A stretch of 64,000 nucleotides of DNA from positions 1 through 64,000 of the forward strand of contig NZ_JAIVLH010000021.1 of assembly GCF_020524345.1 (NCBI RefSeq), written 5' to 3'. The notes under the pieces were generated by a model. It saw nothing but the letters and a program-made list of their open reading frames with translations, was not told the DNA's origin and made no database searches. Positions within the stretch are counted from its first letter, which is position 1. Each line of letters opens with the position of its first letter. The position numbers and the translations under genes are program-made. The stretch is from Metabacillus niabensis. GTDB lineage: Bacteria > Bacillota > Bacilli > Bacillales > Bacillaceae. Positions 34,023 through 43,050 of the stretch are shown in pieces.

Positions 34023-35037
34023 AAGCAACAGATATATGACACATCCTTTACTATCATTTGCACTTATAGTTCCGCTATCAGCATGCTCTCTGCTTCCAAA
34101 AGAAGAACCAGTTCTTGCTCCTCCATTAGTTGAGCCTGCAGAAATTGAATACGATACAGCTGAGGTTAAAAAAGGAGAGTTAGTTAAGCATGTGAAGGGG
34201 CTTGCCACGGTAACCCCACTTGAGAATGAACCACTTTCGTTTACACAATCGAGCGGTCGTTTAAAAAAGATACATGTAAAAAAGGGGGATGCTGTAAAGG
34301 AAAATCAACTAATCGCTGAGCTTGATTCTGGAAGTCTTACATTTGAATTGGAGCTTGCTGAAATAGAATTAAAAAAGGCAGAAATTCGTCTTAAGCAAGC
34401 AAAACAAGGTGCTGATTCTTATACAATTGATTTAGCAGAATTAGATGTTGATAGTCTTACTATCCAAATTGAAAAATTAAAAAGCGAAATCGATAAAACG
34501 AAAATTCTTTCTCCACTAAATGGGATTGTTACATTTATGGAAGAAAAAAAAGCAGGTGATATGATTGATGCCTTTCAGCCTGTGGTTCAGGTGGCTGATA
34601 CATCAAAGCTTCAACTAATATACACAGCAACAAGGGCTGAGGAATTAAATGAAACGAAGATTGGTATGGATGTGAAGGTGGAAATAAATGGTAAATCATT
34701 CGAAGGGAAAGTTGTTCAAACACCATCAGAAGTTCCACGTGAAAAATTAGAAGAAAATCCTGATTTGTATCAACGGAGTATCTTTATGACTGTTGACAAA
34801 TTACCGAAAGAAGTAAATGTAGGTGACTCGGTTGATTTTGATGTCATTACGGCAAAAGTGAATGATGCTTTAATCATACCTAAAGGTGCACTGCGAAGTT
34901 TAGCCGGTCGAACGTATGTCCAAGTGTTAGAAGGTGATGCCAAGCGTGAAGTAGACATTGATAGTGGTCTTGTTTCAGCAACTGAGGTTGAGGTGGTCAG
35001 CGGATTAGCAGAAGGAGACACTGTTATTTTGAAGTAA
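34009..35037 (+). CDS. HlyD/MacA-like adaptor lipoprotein
   Basis: Membrane-fusion adaptor, 342 aa, with a lipoprotein signal peptide ending LSAC (Cys26). A biotinyl-lipoyl-like region follows (GRLKKIHVKKGDAVKENQ, about 85-100). A short coiled coil of alternating charged residues (about 110-165) and beta-barrel domains (VVQVADTSKLQL; later ALIIPKGAL) complete it. TTG 34009 has GGAGGA eight bases upstream, so translation begins inside the preceding ATPase gene. In Gram-positive bacteria such adaptors join MacB-like permeases that expel peptides or drugs. Substrate unknown. Confidence 0.83.
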   Translation: MKPFKSNRYMTHPLLSFALIVPLSACSLLPKEEPVLAPPLVEPAEIEYDTAEVKKGELVKHVKGLATVTPLENEPLSFTQSSGRLKKIHVKKGDAVKENQLIAELDSGSLTFELELAEIELKKAEIRLKQAKQGADSYTIDLAELDVDSLTIQIEKLKSEIDKTKILSPLNGIVTFMEEKKAGDMIDAFQPVVQVADTSKLQLIYTATRAEELNETKIGMDVKVEINGKSFEGKVVQTPSEVPREKLEENPDLYQRSIFMTVDKLPKEVNVGDSVDFDVITAKVNDALIIPKGALRSLAGRTYVQVLEGDAKREVDIDSGLVSATEVEVVSGLAEGDTVILK

Positions 35038-35051
35038 AGGGGGGAGACTGA

Positions 35052-37886
35052 GTGGCACTCTTAAAAATTATCTTTCAAAAAATGTGGAATAATAAATGGC
35101 TTACTTGTAGTTTATTTCTTGGATTATTTATCACAGTCTCGCTTGTTTCAAGTATACCCACCTACACATCAAGTGTTCTTCATAAACTATTAGTGAAGGA
35201 ATTAGAACAACACCAGGTTGAAAAAAAACACTTTCCCGGGGAATTTTCTTTTATTGCTACCTTTGAAAAAGATCAGGATTCGGTAGAAGCAACGAAAAAG
35301 ATTGATGACATCAATAAGCAAATAATTAATACTACCGATCTTCCGCTTTTAGTGAATAAAAGCATATTAAGTTCAGTTCCCTTTGATATTTTTATTGAAA
35401 ATAAAACGGAAACTGATAAACATGGGAGATTTGTTGGTTTAACAGATGTTGAAAAGCATATTACGATCACAGATGGTCGCATGCCGGATGAAAAAAGAGA
35501 AGATGGAATTATTGAAGTTATCGTCCCGGAAACATCTTTACAAAAGAGGGGGATTGTTTTAGATACAACCTTAATTGCGGTTGAGGGAGATCTTGAATTA
35601 ATAGTTAAGCCAGTAGGAACATTTCAAGCAGAAAATAAGAATGATCCGTATTGGTCGATTCCACCAGAACGCTATACAGACGACTTTATCGTTTTAGAAG
35701 ATACATATCGAGAGGTGTTTTTTAAAAAAGAGCTTCTTTCATCTGCACGTTTTTTTTCTGCATTTGATTATTATGCGATTACGAATAAGCACATCCCTTC
35801 CTTGCTTCAATTAAAAGATATAGTGAAGGCGGACGTAAGTGATATTGTGGATACACCTGTGATGGTTCAGTTCCCAATTTCAGATATTTTGACTTCTTAT
35901 GAAAAGAAAGAGGAACAATTAAAAACCATGCTATGGTCATTGCATGTTCCTGTTCTTGTGATGCTTGCTTTGTACCTGTTTATGGTATCGAGATTAATTG
36001 TGAACAGACAATTAACAGAAATCGCTGTCATATCTAGCCGTGGTGCTACAAGGTTTCAAATTATGAAAATCTACTTAATTGAGCTTGGCATTTTATCAGG
36101 TCTTGCATTATTAATCGGTCCTTATTTTGGAATGATACTTTGTAAAATATTAGGAGGTACAAACGGTTTTCTGCAATTTGTTCAAAGAGAAGCCTTGCCT
36201 GTCAGTTTAGGCTATGAATCTTATCTATATGCTGCATTAGCTGTGATATCTTCGGTTTTTATGGTCATGATCCCAGTTTTTCAAGGATCTAATCAAAGTA
36301 TTGTTCACCAAAAGCAAAATATGACAAAAGCGGTAATGAAAACAAGATGGTCAATATTAGTACTCGGTCTTGCCTTAATAGGTATCTCAATATATGGATT
36401 ATTTGTATTTAATACTAGGCGTCCAGGCGTTAGCCAAGAATATTCCGTTGATCCGATTTTATTTTTTATCCCGGCGCTTTTTGTGATTGGTTTGGGACTG
36501 CTGATTCTACATTTATATCCACTTCTACTGGCAGTTGTATATAAGCTAGGGAAAAGATATTGGAATTTATCACTATATAGTACATTTATCCAAGTAGGTC
36601 GTTCGTTTAATCAATATCAATTTCTCATGCTGTTTTTAATGATGACAATTGGGATTGGCATTTTCAGTGCAAGTGCTGCCCGTACACTAAATGAAAATTT
36701 TGAACAGCAAATTCGTTATGAAAACGGAGCTGATGTAACGATTGATGTAAAATGGCCGAGCAATGAGGTGGCGGCGAGTTCAGTCTCATCTTCGGTGACT
36801 TCAGGAGAACAGGCGACAGAACAAGAAGGGGATCCGTCAGAGGAGAACGAAACGCTCGTCACAGAAACTCAGCTCGTATACTCCGAGCCTTCCTTTGAAC
36901 CATTTTTAAAGATGAAGGAAGTCGAGCATGCCGCAAAAGTATTAAAATTTGATGGAATCAGAGCAGAAGCAAAAGGGAAAGCACTTTACTCCTTTCAAGT
37001 AATGGGAATTGAACCAAAGGAGTTTGCGCAAACAGCTTGGTTTAGTCCGAATCTTCTTCCACATCATTGGCATGAATACTTGAATCTGCTATCACAGGAA
37101 CAAAGCTCAGTCCTTATCTCAAGATCAGTTTCAAAAACACTAGGAGTAAAAGAAGGAGATTACATTAAGGTTGAGGGAGATTACACGAACACCATGGAGG
37201 TTGTTGTGTTTGGAATCATTGATTACTGGCCGAGTTTTCTACCTGAGAAAAAAGAAGAAGACGAGGAATTACCAGCATTAATAGTAGCGAATTTACCTTA
37301 TGTGCAAAATGCGATGGGATTAGAGCCTTATGAAGTTTGGTTAAAGGTGAAAAAGGATGCGTCTAGAAAAGATTTATATCAATCTCTTGATGAAACGAAG
37401 GACCCTATTATCATGATGAGTGATGTTCATCCAGACCTTGTTGAGCTAAAAAACGGAGCTTTTCTACTAGGTTTAAACGGAACTTTATCATTAGGATTTA
37501 TCGTTTCAATCATTATCGCCTTTATCGGGTTTTTATTATTCTGGATTTTAACCATTAAATCACGTGTTCTCCAATATGGTGTATTCCGAGCAATGGGAAT
37601 ACCATTAAAGAAATTGATAGGCATTCTTTTGTTTGAACAGGTTTTAACATCTGGATTCGCTTCTTTCATAGGAATCATTATTGGAGGTATAACAAGTGTT
37701 TTGTTTGTTCCTTTGTTTCACCTTTCAATGGAACAACAGCTGCCATTTCAAGTGATTTTTGATCCAAGTGATGAGAGGAAAATTTATCTTTTTGTCGCTT
37801 TTATGTTATCAGCAGGTTTGACGATATTAGTTCTTCTGGTAAAGAAAATCAAAATTTATCAAGCAATTAAGTTAGGTGAGGATTAA
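35052..37886 (+). CDS. large FtsX/MacB-family ABC exporter permease
   Basis: 944-aa permease, about twice the size of a standard MacB. An N-terminal helix (about 17-38) is followed by an extracellular domain of about 240 residues. A helix cluster (about 295-550) contains an FtsX domain, then a second extracellular domain rich in Ser/Glu (about 570-780). A final FtsX domain (about 805-935) contains GLNGTLSLGFIVSIIIAFIG and VFRAMGIPLKKLIG. This duplicated layout lets one polypeptide supply both halves of the pore. GTG 35052 follows GGGGGAGA. ATPase genes lie on both sides. Confidence 0.83.
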   Translation: MALLKIIFQKMWNNKWLTCSLFLGLFITVSLVSSIPTYTSSVLHKLLVKELEQHQVEKKHFPGEFSFIATFEKDQDSVEATKKIDDINKQIINTTDLPLLVNKSILSSVPFDIFIENKTETDKHGRFVGLTDVEKHITITDGRMPDEKREDGIIEVIVPETSLQKRGIVLDTTLIAVEGDLELIVKPVGTFQAENKNDPYWSIPPERYTDDFIVLEDTYREVFFKKELLSSARFFSAFDYYAITNKHIPSLLQLKDIVKADVSDIVDTPVMVQFPISDILTSYEKKEEQLKTMLWSLHVPVLVMLALYLFMVSRLIVNRQLTEIAVISSRGATRFQIMKIYLIELGILSGLALLIGPYFGMILCKILGGTNGFLQFVQREALPVSLGYESYLYAALAVISSVFMVMIPVFQGSNQSIVHQKQNMTKAVMKTRWSILVLGLALIGISIYGLFVFNTRRPGVSQEYSVDPILFFIPALFVIGLGLLILHLYPLLLAVVYKLGKRYWNLSLYSTFIQVGRSFNQYQFLMLFLMMTIGIGIFSASAARTLNENFEQQIRYENGADVTIDVKWPSNEVAASSVSSSVTSGEQATEQEGDPSEENETLVTETQLVYSEPSFEPFLKMKEVEHAAKVLKFDGIRAEAKGKALYSFQVMGIEPKEFAQTAWFSPNLLPHHWHEYLNLLSQEQSSVLISRSVSKTLGVKEGDYIKVEGDYTNTMEVVVFGIIDYWPSFLPEKKEEDEELPALIVANLPYVQNAMGLEPYEVWLKVKKDASRKDLYQSLDETKDPIIMMSDVHPDLVELKNGAFLLGLNGTLSLGFIVSIIIAFIGFLLFWILTIKSRVLQYGVFRAMGIPLKKLIGILLFEQVLTSGFASFIGIIIGGITSVLFVPLFHLSMEQQLPFQVIFDPSDERKIYLFVAFMLSAGLTILVLLVKKIKIYQAIKLGED

Positions 37887-37887
37887 C

Positions 37888-38760
37888 ATGATAGTGTGCA
37901 AAGATCTAATCAAAATATATAAAGTTGATGAAGAGAATGAAGTAATGGCGCTTCAAGGCTTGGATTTAGAGGTTGAAGAAGGCGAGCTAATGGGCATTAT
38001 CGGAAGCAGTGGTAGCGGAAAATCAACTCTATTAAATATGCTAGGTGGATTAGACCGGCCAACTGCTGGCAAATGCTTGGTTGATGGAAAAGATCTATTG
38101 CGCTTACAAACGAAAGAACTTGTCAGCTATAAGCTTGAAACAGTCGGTTTTGTTTGGCAAAACAATGCACGTAATATCATTCCATATTTAACCGCTATTG
38201 AAAATGTCGAACTGCCTATGTTATTAAAGGGTCGACATAAACGCGAACGTGCAAAGGAATTGCTGGAATTAGTTGGGATGGGGCACCGTTATAACAACAA
38301 ACTAACAATGCTTTCAGGTGGAGAGCAGCAGCGTGTTGCGATTGCCATTGCGCTTGCTAATGATCCAAAATTGTTGCTGGCTGATGAACCAACAGGTAGT
38401 GTAGATAGCAAAACAGCCGATGTTGTCCTAGGTGTTTTTCGAGAACTGAATCGATCTCTTAAAAAGACGATCGTAATTGTCTCCCATGATACAGAACTAA
38501 CTAAAAAGCTTGATCGTGTTGTTGCGATAAGAGATGGAAAAACATCCAGTGAAATCTTGCGGAAAACGTATGTTGAAGAACAATTTCAGGAGGCTGTTCA
38601 AGATGAGGAAACCCATGAAGAATTGGCTGTAATTGATCGTGCAGGCAGAATTCAGATTCCTAGGGATTACTTAGAATCGATTAAACTAGGTGACTCGAAT
38701 AAGCTGCGTGTTGAGCTGGAAGAAGGCCGAATTGTCCTGGTAAATCCGAAGAGTGGTTAA
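37888..38760 (+). CDS. ABC exporter ATPase fused to an AbrB-like domain
   Basis: 290-aa ATPase. The nucleotide-binding domain (1-225) has Walker A GSSGSGKST, signature LSGGEQQR and Walker B LLLADEP. After a linker rich in Glu/Gln, residues about 245-290 read IDRAGRIQIPRDYLESIKLG and then LRVELEEGRIVLVNP. This is the swapped-hairpin pattern of AbrB/SpoVT/MazE-type proteins. Such fusions may mediate dimerisation or DNA/RNA sensing, but no function is shown. ATG 37888 is two bases after the permease stop. It is the second ATPase in this operon. Confidence 0.83.
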   Translation: MIVCKDLIKIYKVDEENEVMALQGLDLEVEEGELMGIIGSSGSGKSTLLNMLGGLDRPTAGKCLVDGKDLLRLQTKELVSYKLETVGFVWQNNARNIIPYLTAIENVELPMLLKGRHKRERAKELLELVGMGHRYNNKLTMLSGGEQQRVAIAIALANDPKLLLADEPTGSVDSKTADVVLGVFRELNRSLKKTIVIVSHDTELTKKLDRVVAIRDGKTSSEILRKTYVEEQFQEAVQDEETHEELAVIDRAGRIQIPRDYLESIKLGDSNKLRVELEEGRIVLVNPKSG

Positions 38761-38803
38761 TTATTACGGTCGCAAAAAATAGTTAAAACTAGTATTAAAT
38801 CAG

Positions 38804-38842
38804 TGGAACTGTCCTTAGTACCTCATACCTAAGGCTGTTCCA
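38804..38842 (+). terminator. hairpin after the exporter operon
   Basis: TGGAAC...CCTTAG pairs with CTAAGG...GTTCCA, with one internal mismatch region and a 10-base loop. No T-run follows, so termination is uncertain. Confidence 0.45.
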
Positions 38843-38860
38843 ACTAAATGGGGTGAAAGA

Positions 38861-39457
38861 ATGAACTTTATGAACGGTAAGTTTTTTCGAGTTTTAGAGA
38901 TTCTCACAAACTTCTTTTTACTCAATCTCATCTGGTTACTAGCTTGTTTACCAGTTGTAACAATTTTTCCTGCAACTGCAGCAATGTTTGCAGTTAGTCG
39001 ACAATGGATTCTTCATCATGATGAATCTGTCTTCAAAGCCTTCTTTAAACACTTCAAAGATAACTTGAAACAAAGTGTTATTATTGGTATGCTATGGTCG
39101 TTTTTTGCGCTTGTCTTATATATGAATTTTGTTTTACTACTTGAGATTGAGTCTATTAAATTTGTACTGTTTCCATTTGTTATTTTGTTTAGCGGGCTAA
39201 TGTTGTTAACCACTGTTTTTCTGTTTCCAGTGATGGTTCATTATGACTTACGTGTGCTGGATATTGTTAAAAATTCCTTTTTCCTAGCGATGGGGTTTCT
39301 CCCGAGAAGTTTGTTGGGAATTGGTGTTATGATCGGTATTTTCCTTCTATTTCTATGGCAGCCGATGACAATATTCATCAGCTTTAGTATAGGGTGTTAT
39401 TTTATTTTTCAAATTAGTAAAAAGGTGTTTGAAAAGAAGCAGATCGTAACTCCTTGA
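38861..39457 (+). CDS. YesL-family (DUF624) membrane protein
   Basis: 198-aa protein with about five predicted helices. It begins with the family pattern LEILTNFFLLNLIWLLACLP, followed by PATAAMFAVSRQWI. YesL proteins are commonly encoded beside sugar ABC importers of the LplABC class and rhamnogalacturonan loci; their molecular role is unknown. GGGGTGAAAG precedes the ATG. It begins the third carbohydrate locus of the window. The 220 bases that follow hold only a small CTCCTG/CAGGAG hairpin near 39587. Confidence 0.82.
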   Translation: MNFMNGKFFRVLEILTNFFLLNLIWLLACLPVVTIFPATAAMFAVSRQWILHHDESVFKAFFKHFKDNLKQSVIIGMLWSFFALVLYMNFVLLLEIESIKFVLFPFVILFSGLMLLTTVFLFPVMVHYDLRVLDIVKNSFFLAMGFLPRSLLGIGVMIGIFLLFLWQPMTIFISFSIGCYFIFQISKKVFEKKQIVTP

Positions 39458-39678
39458 AGTTCTAACCTTTTTTAAAAAGAATAAATTAATAGAGAAATAA
39501 GTTGGAGGGATGAAGTGTAAGTAAGATATAAGTTGAAGGTTTAGATAAAGAGGTGTTCCCAAATCGGAATGGATTCTATGTTGTTTTCTCCTGTTAGGCA
39601 GGAGTTTACAACTGAATTACTAGAACATTATTAAATAATCATTTAGAAAAGTAAACAACCAAAGAAGAGGTGAGGAAC

Positions 39679-40791
39679 GTGAGAAAAATAAAGGTTGGTT
39701 TAATTGGGTGTGGACAGATCAGTACTATTTACCTTAAAAACTGTACAACTACTTTCCGGCGTATTATAGAGGTAGTGGCTTGTGCTGATTTAGTAGAGGA
39801 GCTTGCACAGAAAAAGGCAGAGGAATTCAAAATACCAAAAGTATGCAGCGTTGATGAACTTTTGACAGATTCTAATGTGGAAATTGTGTTGAATCTTACT
39901 GCACCTGTCGCACATGCACAAATTAATTTGAGAGCGCTTCAAAGTGGTAAGCACGTTTATACAGAAAAACCATTTGCATTAACTAGAGAAGATGCGTATG
40001 AAGTACTAGCACTAGCAAATGAAAAGGGGTTAAGAGTCGGATGTGCCCCAGATACATTTCTTGGAGGTGGTCTCCAAACTTGTCGTAAGATTATTGATGA
40101 TGGATGGATCGGCACCCCGTATGCCGCAACAGGGCTCATTTTAATGGGTAGTGCCTCTGATGGTATGCATCCAAACTTCCAAAACTTTTTAAAACTTGGT
40201 GGAGATCCACTGTTTGATATGTGTCCCTACTACATAACTGCACTCGTATCTTTATTAGGACCGATCAAAAGAGTAACTGGTTCAGTTCAGCAATTACATC
40301 AAGAAGTAACTGTGACAAATCCTGAATCACCTCGATATGGAGAAACAGTGCCAGTCACTGCTCCAATGAATGTTTCCGCTACACTTGACCTTGAAAACGG
40401 TGTGATTGCTAGTTTACATGCAGCAAAAGAAAGCTTTGGCTATACACCACGATTTGAAATTTACGGAACAGACGGTATTTTATATGCAAATGATCCTAAC
40501 TTCTTTAATGGAAGTATCTCATTACTTCAGAAAAATGGTCTAGTCAAAGAAATTCCTTATTCTCATGGATTTACAGAAGACAGCAGAGGAATCGGATTGG
40601 CTGACATGGCATATGCAATCTTGTCTGAAAGACCCCATCGAGCCTCCGGAGAATTGGCTGCACATGTTCTTGATGTGATGTTAGGCGTTTTCGAATCCTC
40701 GAGTAAGGAACAACACGTTAAGACAGCAACTAACATTGAACGTCCAATGGCATTGCCTTTAGGTCTTGAATATAATGAACTTGATTTTTAA
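39679..40791 (+). CDS. Gfo/Idh/MocA-family oxidoreductase
   Basis: Predicted NAD(P)-dependent sugar dehydrogenase, 370 aa. The Rossmann motif is GLIGCGQIST (residues 6-15), EKPFA is near residue 95, and DMCPYYITALVSLLGP (about 180) is the catalytic-domain helix. At the usual catalytic His the sequence reads CPYYI, a variation seen in some subfamilies. GTG 39679 has AGAGG eight bases upstream; GTG 39670 is the alternative. A strong terminator follows. Context with YesL and an LplABC-type importer suggests catabolism of an oxidised or unusual sugar. Confidence 0.85.
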   Translation: MRKIKVGLIGCGQISTIYLKNCTTTFRRIIEVVACADLVEELAQKKAEEFKIPKVCSVDELLTDSNVEIVLNLTAPVAHAQINLRALQSGKHVYTEKPFALTREDAYEVLALANEKGLRVGCAPDTFLGGGLQTCRKIIDDGWIGTPYAATGLILMGSASDGMHPNFQNFLKLGGDPLFDMCPYYITALVSLLGPIKRVTGSVQQLHQEVTVTNPESPRYGETVPVTAPMNVSATLDLENGVIASLHAAKESFGYTPRFEIYGTDGILYANDPNFFNGSISLLQKNGLVKEIPYSHGFTEDSRGIGLADMAYAILSERPHRASGELAAHVLDVMLGVFESSSKEQHVKTATNIERPMALPLGLEYNELDF

Positions 40792-40860
40792 ATAGAGTGA
40801 AAGAGTTGTTTATATGTAGTTTCCAGCAGGATTTCAGTCATATAAAATACGTAATGAAAG

Positions 40861-40893
40861 AACCGTCAGAGATGTTTTTCTGACGGTTTTTTT
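40861..40893 (+). terminator. rho-independent terminator
   Basis: AACCGTCAGA and TCTGACGGTT form a perfect 10-bp stem, followed by TTTTTATT. It closes the YesL-Gfo/Idh unit. The remaining 250 bases to the next gene are AT-rich without a recognisable element. Confidence 0.87.
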
Positions 40894-41143
40894 ATTGATT
40901 AAAGTAAAAGTCAACCCAATTGACATTTAGCATTCCATTTTGTATCTACATATAAACCAGCTTTATCCCCTTACAAACACTAGCTCTCTCAAAAAAAGTC
41001 AATAAGAATGAAAAAGTACAATCTATAAAATTCTCGTAAAAAATAAAAAGTCTCATTGCAGGAAATGCGGGGGTAAAATACCGTTGAATTAATCAAATAT
41101 GAAAGCGCAGGTTGAATTTCACAAAAAGAAGGAAGGTGTCAAA

Positions 41144-42106
41144 TTGGAAAGAGAAATTGATTTACAACAAAAAGTAACCGTTTACAAAAAGGGAGCGAAA
41201 ATAAGAAGTCTCTATAAACTACTGGCAAAAGATAAGTATTTATACTTTCTGGCATTACCGGGAATCATTTACTTTCTTGTATTTAAATACGTTCCAATGC
41301 TGGGGATTGCAATTGCTTTCCAGGATTATTCACCCTATTTGGGGTTTGCTGAGAGCAAGTGGGTGGGAGTTAAACACTTTCAAACACTTTTTGCAAATCC
41401 GGACTTTTGGTTAATTTTTCGAAATACGCTGGCTATTAGCTTCTTAAATTTACTCTTGTTTTTTCCTTTGCCAATTATTTTGGCAATCATGCTTAATGAA
41501 TTAAAAAGTCAATTTTACAAAAGAACTGTTCAATCGATTATTTATTTACCGCATTTTTTATCATGGGTTATTATCGCGACATTGACGTTTATGATGCTAT
41601 CACAATCAGAAGGGCTTATTAATCAGATCCTTGTCTTTTTCGGCTTTGAAAAAGTTCAATTTTTGACGAATCCTAATACCTTTTGGTTAATGTTAACGTC
41701 ACAGTCAATATGGAAGGAAGTTGGTTGGGGAACAATTATTTTCTTAGCAGCGATTGCCGGAGTGAATACACAGCTTTATGAAGCGGCGAAAATGGATGGA
41801 GCAAATCGATTTCAGCAAATATGGCATGTGACATTACCGGCAATTCGAAATGTTATTTTAATTCTTCTCATATTACGATTAGGCGATATTATGGAGGTAG
41901 GCTTCGAACAAGTTTTCCTTATGTATAACGGAGCTGTAGCAGAGGTAGCGGAAGTATTTGATACGTATGTGTATCGAGTTGGTATTCAACAAGGACAATT
42001 TAGCTATAGTACTGCAATCGGGTTATTTAAATCATTGGTTGGGTTGATTTTGGTGGTCGGTGCGAATCGAATGGCAAAGAAATTTGGAGAAGAAGGTATT
42101 TATTAA
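41144..42106 (+). CDS. sugar ABC importer permease, LplB-like
   Basis: Membrane subunit, 320 aa, with six predicted helices and a basic N-terminal tail. It matches the LplB pattern: LALPGIIYFLVFKYVPMLG and AFQDYSPYLG. The EAA loop is EAAKMDGANRFQQIWHVTLP (around residue 218). TTG 41144 has GGAAGGTG five bases upstream, whereas the upstream in-frame ATG (41099) has none. It is the first gene of the third importer, with the partner permease 13 bases downstream. Confidence 0.88.
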   Translation: MEREIDLQQKVTVYKKGAKIRSLYKLLAKDKYLYFLALPGIIYFLVFKYVPMLGIAIAFQDYSPYLGFAESKWVGVKHFQTLFANPDFWLIFRNTLAISFLNLLLFFPLPIILAIMLNELKSQFYKRTVQSIIYLPHFLSWVIIATLTFMMLSQSEGLINQILVFFGFEKVQFLTNPNTFWLMLTSQSIWKEVGWGTIIFLAAIAGVNTQLYEAAKMDGANRFQQIWHVTLPAIRNVILILLILRLGDIMEVGFEQVFLMYNGAVAEVAEVFDTYVYRVGIQQGQFSYSTAIGLFKSLVGLILVVGANRMAKKFGEEGIY

Positions 42107-42119
42107 GGGGGTGCTTTAG

Positions 42120-42989
42120 ATGAAGTCTTCTAAAGGAGATAGGATTTTTAATGTATGCAATATAATAATTCTTGCTGTCGTTGCGTTGATTAGTCTTTTC
42201 CCAATTTATTATGTGTTTGTCGTTTCGTTTACAGATCCAACAGAGTATATCCAAAAGAACCTTGTTCTTTTCCCTGAGAATTGGTCTTTAGCATCTTATA
42301 AATATTTACTATCAACAGATGCATTTCTTAACTCAATAGGAGTTAGTACATTTTTAGCTGTTGTTGGTACATTTGTTAGTTTGCTTATTACATCGACGTT
42401 AGCTTATGCGCTGTCACGAAAAAGATTTCGTGGAAGAAGAATCATTCTACTATTCATTTTATTTACGATTCTGTTTAATCCGGGGATAATCCCGAATTAT
42501 CTCCTCGTAAAAGAGATGGGATTGTTAAATAATATTTGGTCTGTCATCTTAGTATCGTTATCGAGCGGTTGGTATGTTATTTTGATGAAGGGATTCTTTG
42601 ATTCAATTCCAGAAACATTGGTAGAAGCAGCAACAATTGATGGATGTAATGAGATTTCTGCATTCTTTAAAATTGTTCTGCCACTTTCACTTCCGGCGAT
42701 TGCAGCATTTGGTTTATTCTTCGCTGTAGCGTATTGGAATCAATATTTCAATGCTTTACTTTATTTAAATGACTCTAGCAAATGGCCGATTCAGGTCTTG
42801 CTCCAAAATATGCTGATTGACGCTTCAACTAGCAGTCTAGGTGATGTGGATCCACTTGTTCAGCCACCACCAAGCCAAACTTTAAAAATGGCGGCAGTTA
42901 TTATTGCGATTGCGCCGATTTTACTGGTGTATCCATTTTTACAAAAGCATTTTGCAAAAGGGGTAATGATTGGTTCGATTAAGGAGTGA
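42120..42989 (+). CDS. sugar ABC importer permease, LplC/YtcP-like
   Basis: Partner permease, 289 aa, six predicted helices. The EAA-type loop reads EAATIDGCNEISAFFKIVLP (around residue 175) and the ending HFAKGVMIGSIKE is typical. AAGGGGGTG precedes the ATG. The binding-protein gene begins 61 bases later. There is no ATPase gene in this locus either. Confidence 0.88.
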   Translation: MKSSKGDRIFNVCNIIILAVVALISLFPIYYVFVVSFTDPTEYIQKNLVLFPENWSLASYKYLLSTDAFLNSIGVSTFLAVVGTFVSLLITSTLAYALSRKRFRGRRIILLFILFTILFNPGIIPNYLLVKEMGLLNNIWSVILVSLSSGWYVILMKGFFDSIPETLVEAATIDGCNEISAFFKIVLPLSLPAIAAFGLFFAVAYWNQYFNALLYLNDSSKWPIQVLLQNMLIDASTSSLGDVDPLVQPPPSQTLKMAAVIIAIAPILLVYPFLQKHFAKGVMIGSIKE

Positions 42990-43050
42990 ACTAGATTTTA
43001 TATATTTTAAAATCTTATTCATAAAAAAATGTAAAAAGGGGAGACAAAAG

